In this document: piece by piece, positions 30,454 to 32,755 of the stretch
Layout of the letters: every line of letters begins with the position of its first letter
How positions within the stretch are numbered: position 1 is the stretch's first letter
DNA from: an uncultured Eubacteriales bacterium
GTDB lineage: Bacteria > Bacillota > Clostridia > Oscillospirales > CAG-272
Reading direction: 5' to 3'
DNA: 32,755 nucleotides
Assembly: GCA_905210485.1 (NCBI GenBank)
Contig: CAJLXA010000020.1
Span: 1-32,755 of the forward strand
Notes under the pieces: generated by a model
Seen by the model: the letters and a program-made list of their open reading frames with translations, nothing else
Told to the model about the DNA's origin: nothing
Database searches by the model: none
Program-made: the position numbers and the translations under genes

Positions 30454-32643
30454 ATGGCAACAAACGACGTATCTTATGATGCCTACCTCTTTCATCAGGG
30501 CACGGCAACCTATGCTTATCATTATCTCGGCTGCCACGCGGAAAAAGCGGACGGACAGTATATTTATACTTTTCGCACGTGGGCGCCGAATGCCGACTCC
30601 GTGAAACTGGTAAGCGATTTTATCGGCTGGGACAGCGGCGAAGATATGCGCCGCGTGACCGAGCGCGGTGTATATGAAATCATTATCACGTCGGACACGT
30701 CGCTCGAAGGAAGTAAGTACAAGTTCTGTATTTATAATAAAGGGAAACGTATTCTGAAAGGTGATCCTTACGCTTTCTTTTCCGAGGGCGGCAGCGGCGG
30801 CGCATCCATTATTCAAAACGAAAGCACCTTTGCATTTCATGATAAAACATGGATGAATCACCGTAAAAAATCGGTTTTTTCCAAAAGGAAAGGGTATCTT
30901 TCCACGCCGCTGAATATATATGAGGTGCATTTGTCTTCGTTTTTGCGGCATAAAGAAACCGAATCGCCGCTGTTCTACCGGGAAATGGCCGATGTACTGA
31001 TTCCGTATGTCAAGTCAATGGGATATACGCATATTGAACTTATGCCTGTGATGGAATATCCGTATGACGGTTCGTGGGGGTATCAGATCTGCGCGTTTTA
31101 CGCGCCGACATCACGCTTCGGCAAGCCGGACGACTTCCGTTATTTTGTAAATGAATGTCACAAGGCCGGGGTCGGCGTTATTCTCGACTGGGTTCCCGCA
31201 CATTTTCCGAAAGACGGCTGGGGACTCTATGAGTTTGACGGTCAGCCGCTTTATGAGTATCAGGGCGCCGATCGCATGGAAGCGCGCGGATGGGGAACAC
31301 GTTTCTTTGACCTCGGCCGCGAGGAAGTACAGTCTTTCCTGATTTCCAATGCGCTTTATTGGTTCCGTGAATTTCACGCGGACGGTCTGCGCGTGGACGC
31401 CGTGGCCAGCATGCTCTACCTCGACTACAACCGCAAGGACGGCGAGTGGGAGCAGAACGTCAACGGCGGCAAGGAAAATCTCGAGGCCATCGCCTTCCTG
31501 CAGAAGCTGAACACGGCTATCCTGGGCCGCTATCCGCATAAAATGATGATCGCCGAGGAATCCACCGCCTGGCCGCTGGTCACAAAGCCGGCTGCCGATG
31601 GGGGATTGGGCTTCAACTTCAAGTGGAACATGGGCTGGATGAACGACATGCTCAGCTACATGAAGACCGACCCGCTCTTCCGTGCGGGCAACCACAACAA
31701 GGTCACGTTCAGCTTCTTCTACGCGTTCAGCGAGAATTTCGTCCTGCCCATCAGCCACGATGAAGTCGTGCACGGCAAGGGCAGCCTCATCAACAAGATG
31801 CCGGGCGATTACGAGGCCAAGTTTGCAAACCTCCGCACGTTCTACGGCTACATGCTGGCCCACCCGGGCAAGAAGCTGCTCTTCATGGGCCAGGAGTTCG
31901 GTCAGTTCACCGAGTGGAACGAGACAAAGCCGCTGGACTGGATGCTGCTGGATTACGATAAGCACACCGAGCTGCAGAACTATGTCAAGACGCTGAACAA
32001 GTTCTACAAGAACACGCCTGCGTTCTGGCAGATCGATTACAGCTGGGAGGGCTTCCAGTGGATCGTCCCGGACGACTCTCAGCAGAGCGTGGTGGCGTTC
32101 CTGCGCAAGGATGCCGCCGGCAAGCAGGTGCTGGTGGTCTGCAACTTCAACCCCGTCCTGCGCGAGGGCTATAAACTGGGTGCCCCGGTCTCCGGTACTT
32201 ATAAAGAGATCCTGAACAGTGATGATGCGGAATTCGGCGGCTCCGGTGCTGTCCACAACAAGGCGGTCCGCACCAAGAAGAAGCCGTTGCACGGCTTTGA
32301 GCAGAGCATCACCATCACCCTGCCGCCCATGAGCACCCTCTATTTTGAGGTGCCTGCAAAGCGCTCCCCCCGCAAGAAAGCGGAGGACAAGGCCACGGAA
32401 AAGGCAGAGAAGACGACCGCAAAGAAAACCACCCGCACCACCAAGGCCAAGGCTGAAAAGCCCGCGGAGGAAAAGCCCAAAAAGACCGTGAAGAAGACGG
32501 CCAAGGCAGAAGCCGCTGCGGAACAAAAGGCCCCGGCCAAGCGTGGCCGCAAACCCAAGGCCGAAACCGCCGCCGAGGCAGAGCCCGCTGCAAAGCCCGC
32601 CCGTAAGCCCCGCACCAAAAAAGCGGCAGCGCCCAAGGAGTAA
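30454..32643 (+). CDS. glgB: 1,4-alpha-glucan branching enzyme with Lys/Ala-rich C-terminal tail
   Basis: From ATG 30454 (AAAGGCGAG upstream; the ATG at 30418 has none) the protein has 729 residues. A CBM48-like domain (about 15-110) precedes the GH13 barrel, with nucleophile D315 in DGLRVDA, acid/base E368 in AEEST and D436 in ISHDEVVHGKG. It adds alpha-1,6 branches to glycogen. Residues from about 636 to the end form a tail dominated by Lys, Ala, Thr, Pro and Glu, including KRGRKPK (696-702), which resembles an AT-hook. Codon use changes sharply near 31380-31400: Lys AAA:AAG goes from 12:5 to 3:23 and Phe TTT:TTC from 14:8 to 3:19 before the tail. This suggests a mosaic gene or a misassembly. 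Confidence 0.93.
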   Translation: MATNDVSYDAYLFHQGTATYAYHYLGCHAEKADGQYIYTFRTWAPNADSVKLVSDFIGWDSGEDMRRVTERGVYEIIITSDTSLEGSKYKFCIYNKGKRILKGDPYAFFSEGGSGGASIIQNESTFAFHDKTWMNHRKKSVFSKRKGYLSTPLNIYEVHLSSFLRHKETESPLFYREMADVLIPYVKSMGYTHIELMPVMEYPYDGSWGYQICAFYAPTSRFGKPDDFRYFVNECHKAGVGVILDWVPAHFPKDGWGLYEFDGQPLYEYQGADRMEARGWGTRFFDLGREEVQSFLISNALYWFREFHADGLRVDAVASMLYLDYNRKDGEWEQNVNGGKENLEAIAFLQKLNTAILGRYPHKMMIAEESTAWPLVTKPAADGGLGFNFKWNMGWMNDMLSYMKTDPLFRAGNHNKVTFSFFYAFSENFVLPISHDEVVHGKGSLINKMPGDYEAKFANLRTFYGYMLAHPGKKLLFMGQEFGQFTEWNETKPLDWMLLDYDKHTELQNYVKTLNKFYKNTPAFWQIDYSWEGFQWIVPDDSQQSVVAFLRKDAAGKQVLVVCNFNPVLREGYKLGAPVSGTYKEILNSDDAEFGGSGAVHNKAVRTKKKPLHGFEQSITITLPPMSTLYFEVPAKRSPRKKAEDKATEKAEKTTAKKTTRTTKAKAEKPAEEKPKKTVKKTAKAEAAAEQKAPAKRGRKPKAETAAEAEPAAKPARKPRTKKAAAPKE

Positions 32644-32708
32644 GCTTTTACATTGTTGAACCATTTCCACCCAAATATAAGGAAATGTTTAAAGGGGAGA
32701 ATATAGCT

Positions 32709-32755
32709 ATGGCAAAAGAAATCGTGGCAATGATCCTTGCCGGCGGACGTGGATC
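32709..32755 (+). CDS. glgC: Glucose-1-phosphate adenylyltransferase, N-terminus only
   Basis: Only about 15 codons are present before the window ends. MAKEIVAMILAGGRG contains the nucleotidyltransferase motif (A-x-I-L-A-G-G-x-G) of ADP-glucose pyrophosphorylase, which supplies ADP-glucose for glycogen synthesis. AAAGGGGAG lies upstream. Position right after glgB supports a glycogen operon. GlgD is an alternative because its N-terminus is similar. Codon style matches the 3' half of glgB. Confidence 0.75.
   Translation, partial: MAKEIVAMILAGGRG

Noticed and set aside
1..32755. CRISPR array, prophage, integrative element, toxin-antitoxin or defence island
   Set aside because: No regularly spaced repeats, phage structural genes, integrase, tRNA attachment site or recognisable defence proteins were seen; the content is mainly core metabolism.

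Overview
The window looks like a contig from a low-to-mid GC, endospore-forming member of the Clostridia (Bacillota). The evidence is the YabP/YabQ sporulation pair beside a SpoVB-like flippase and RqcP, a SAM-I riboswitch on metK, a CdaA-type diadenylate cyclase, RecD2, HemZ, GTP-type PEP carboxykinase, strong purine-rich Shine-Dalgarno sites and sigma-A style promoters. Genus cannot be fixed from sequence alone. The last ~1.4 kb has a different codon style (see glgB) and may come from another Clostridia lineage, or from a misjoin.

Layout. 1-1980: pckG with its terminator. 2080-3470 (minus): a PAP2 phosphatase and a NagD-like HAD phosphatase, divergent from an unknown secreted or anchored protein (3653-4384). 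4403-6142: promoter, SAM-I riboswitch, metK, terminator and a tiny membrane ORF that begins at the terminator's end. 6180-8546: recD2. 8627-10743: a sugar isomerase/Gfo-Idh-MocA dehydrogenase pair ending in a bidirectional terminator. 10743-10958: a decayed transposase N-terminal fragment. 10954-14050 (minus): an operon for a Crp/Fnr-family regulator and a substrate-binding protein/permease/ATPase ABC transporter, driven by a perfect consensus promoter. 14051-17247: AT-rich regulatory region, cdaA, a one-domain cdaR and an FAD dehydrogenase. 17448-28605: a long collinear cluster of recJ, rel (frameshifted), dtd, hemZ, a nucleoside-kinase-like P-loop protein, an MtaD-like deaminase, a SpoVB-like flippase and mazG. 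28634-30292: hup, rqcP, yabP, yabQ and a terminator. 30306-32755: promoter, glgB and the start of glgC.

Functionally this is mostly core genome: DNA repair (RecD2, RecJ), second messengers (c-di-AMP and (p)ppGpp), translation quality control (Dtd, RqcP), nucleotide sanitation (MazG), sporulation and envelope (SpoVB-like, YabP/Q), one-carbon/SAM metabolism (MetK, MtaD) and glycogen. No CRISPR array, prophage, tRNA or rRNA was seen. No clearly new multi-gene system is present. The strongest oddities are the abrupt codon-usage break inside glgB together with its Lys/Ala-rich tail, the frameshift in rel, paired dyads inside two divergent promoters, and a transposase fossil at the end of a short ABC ATPase.
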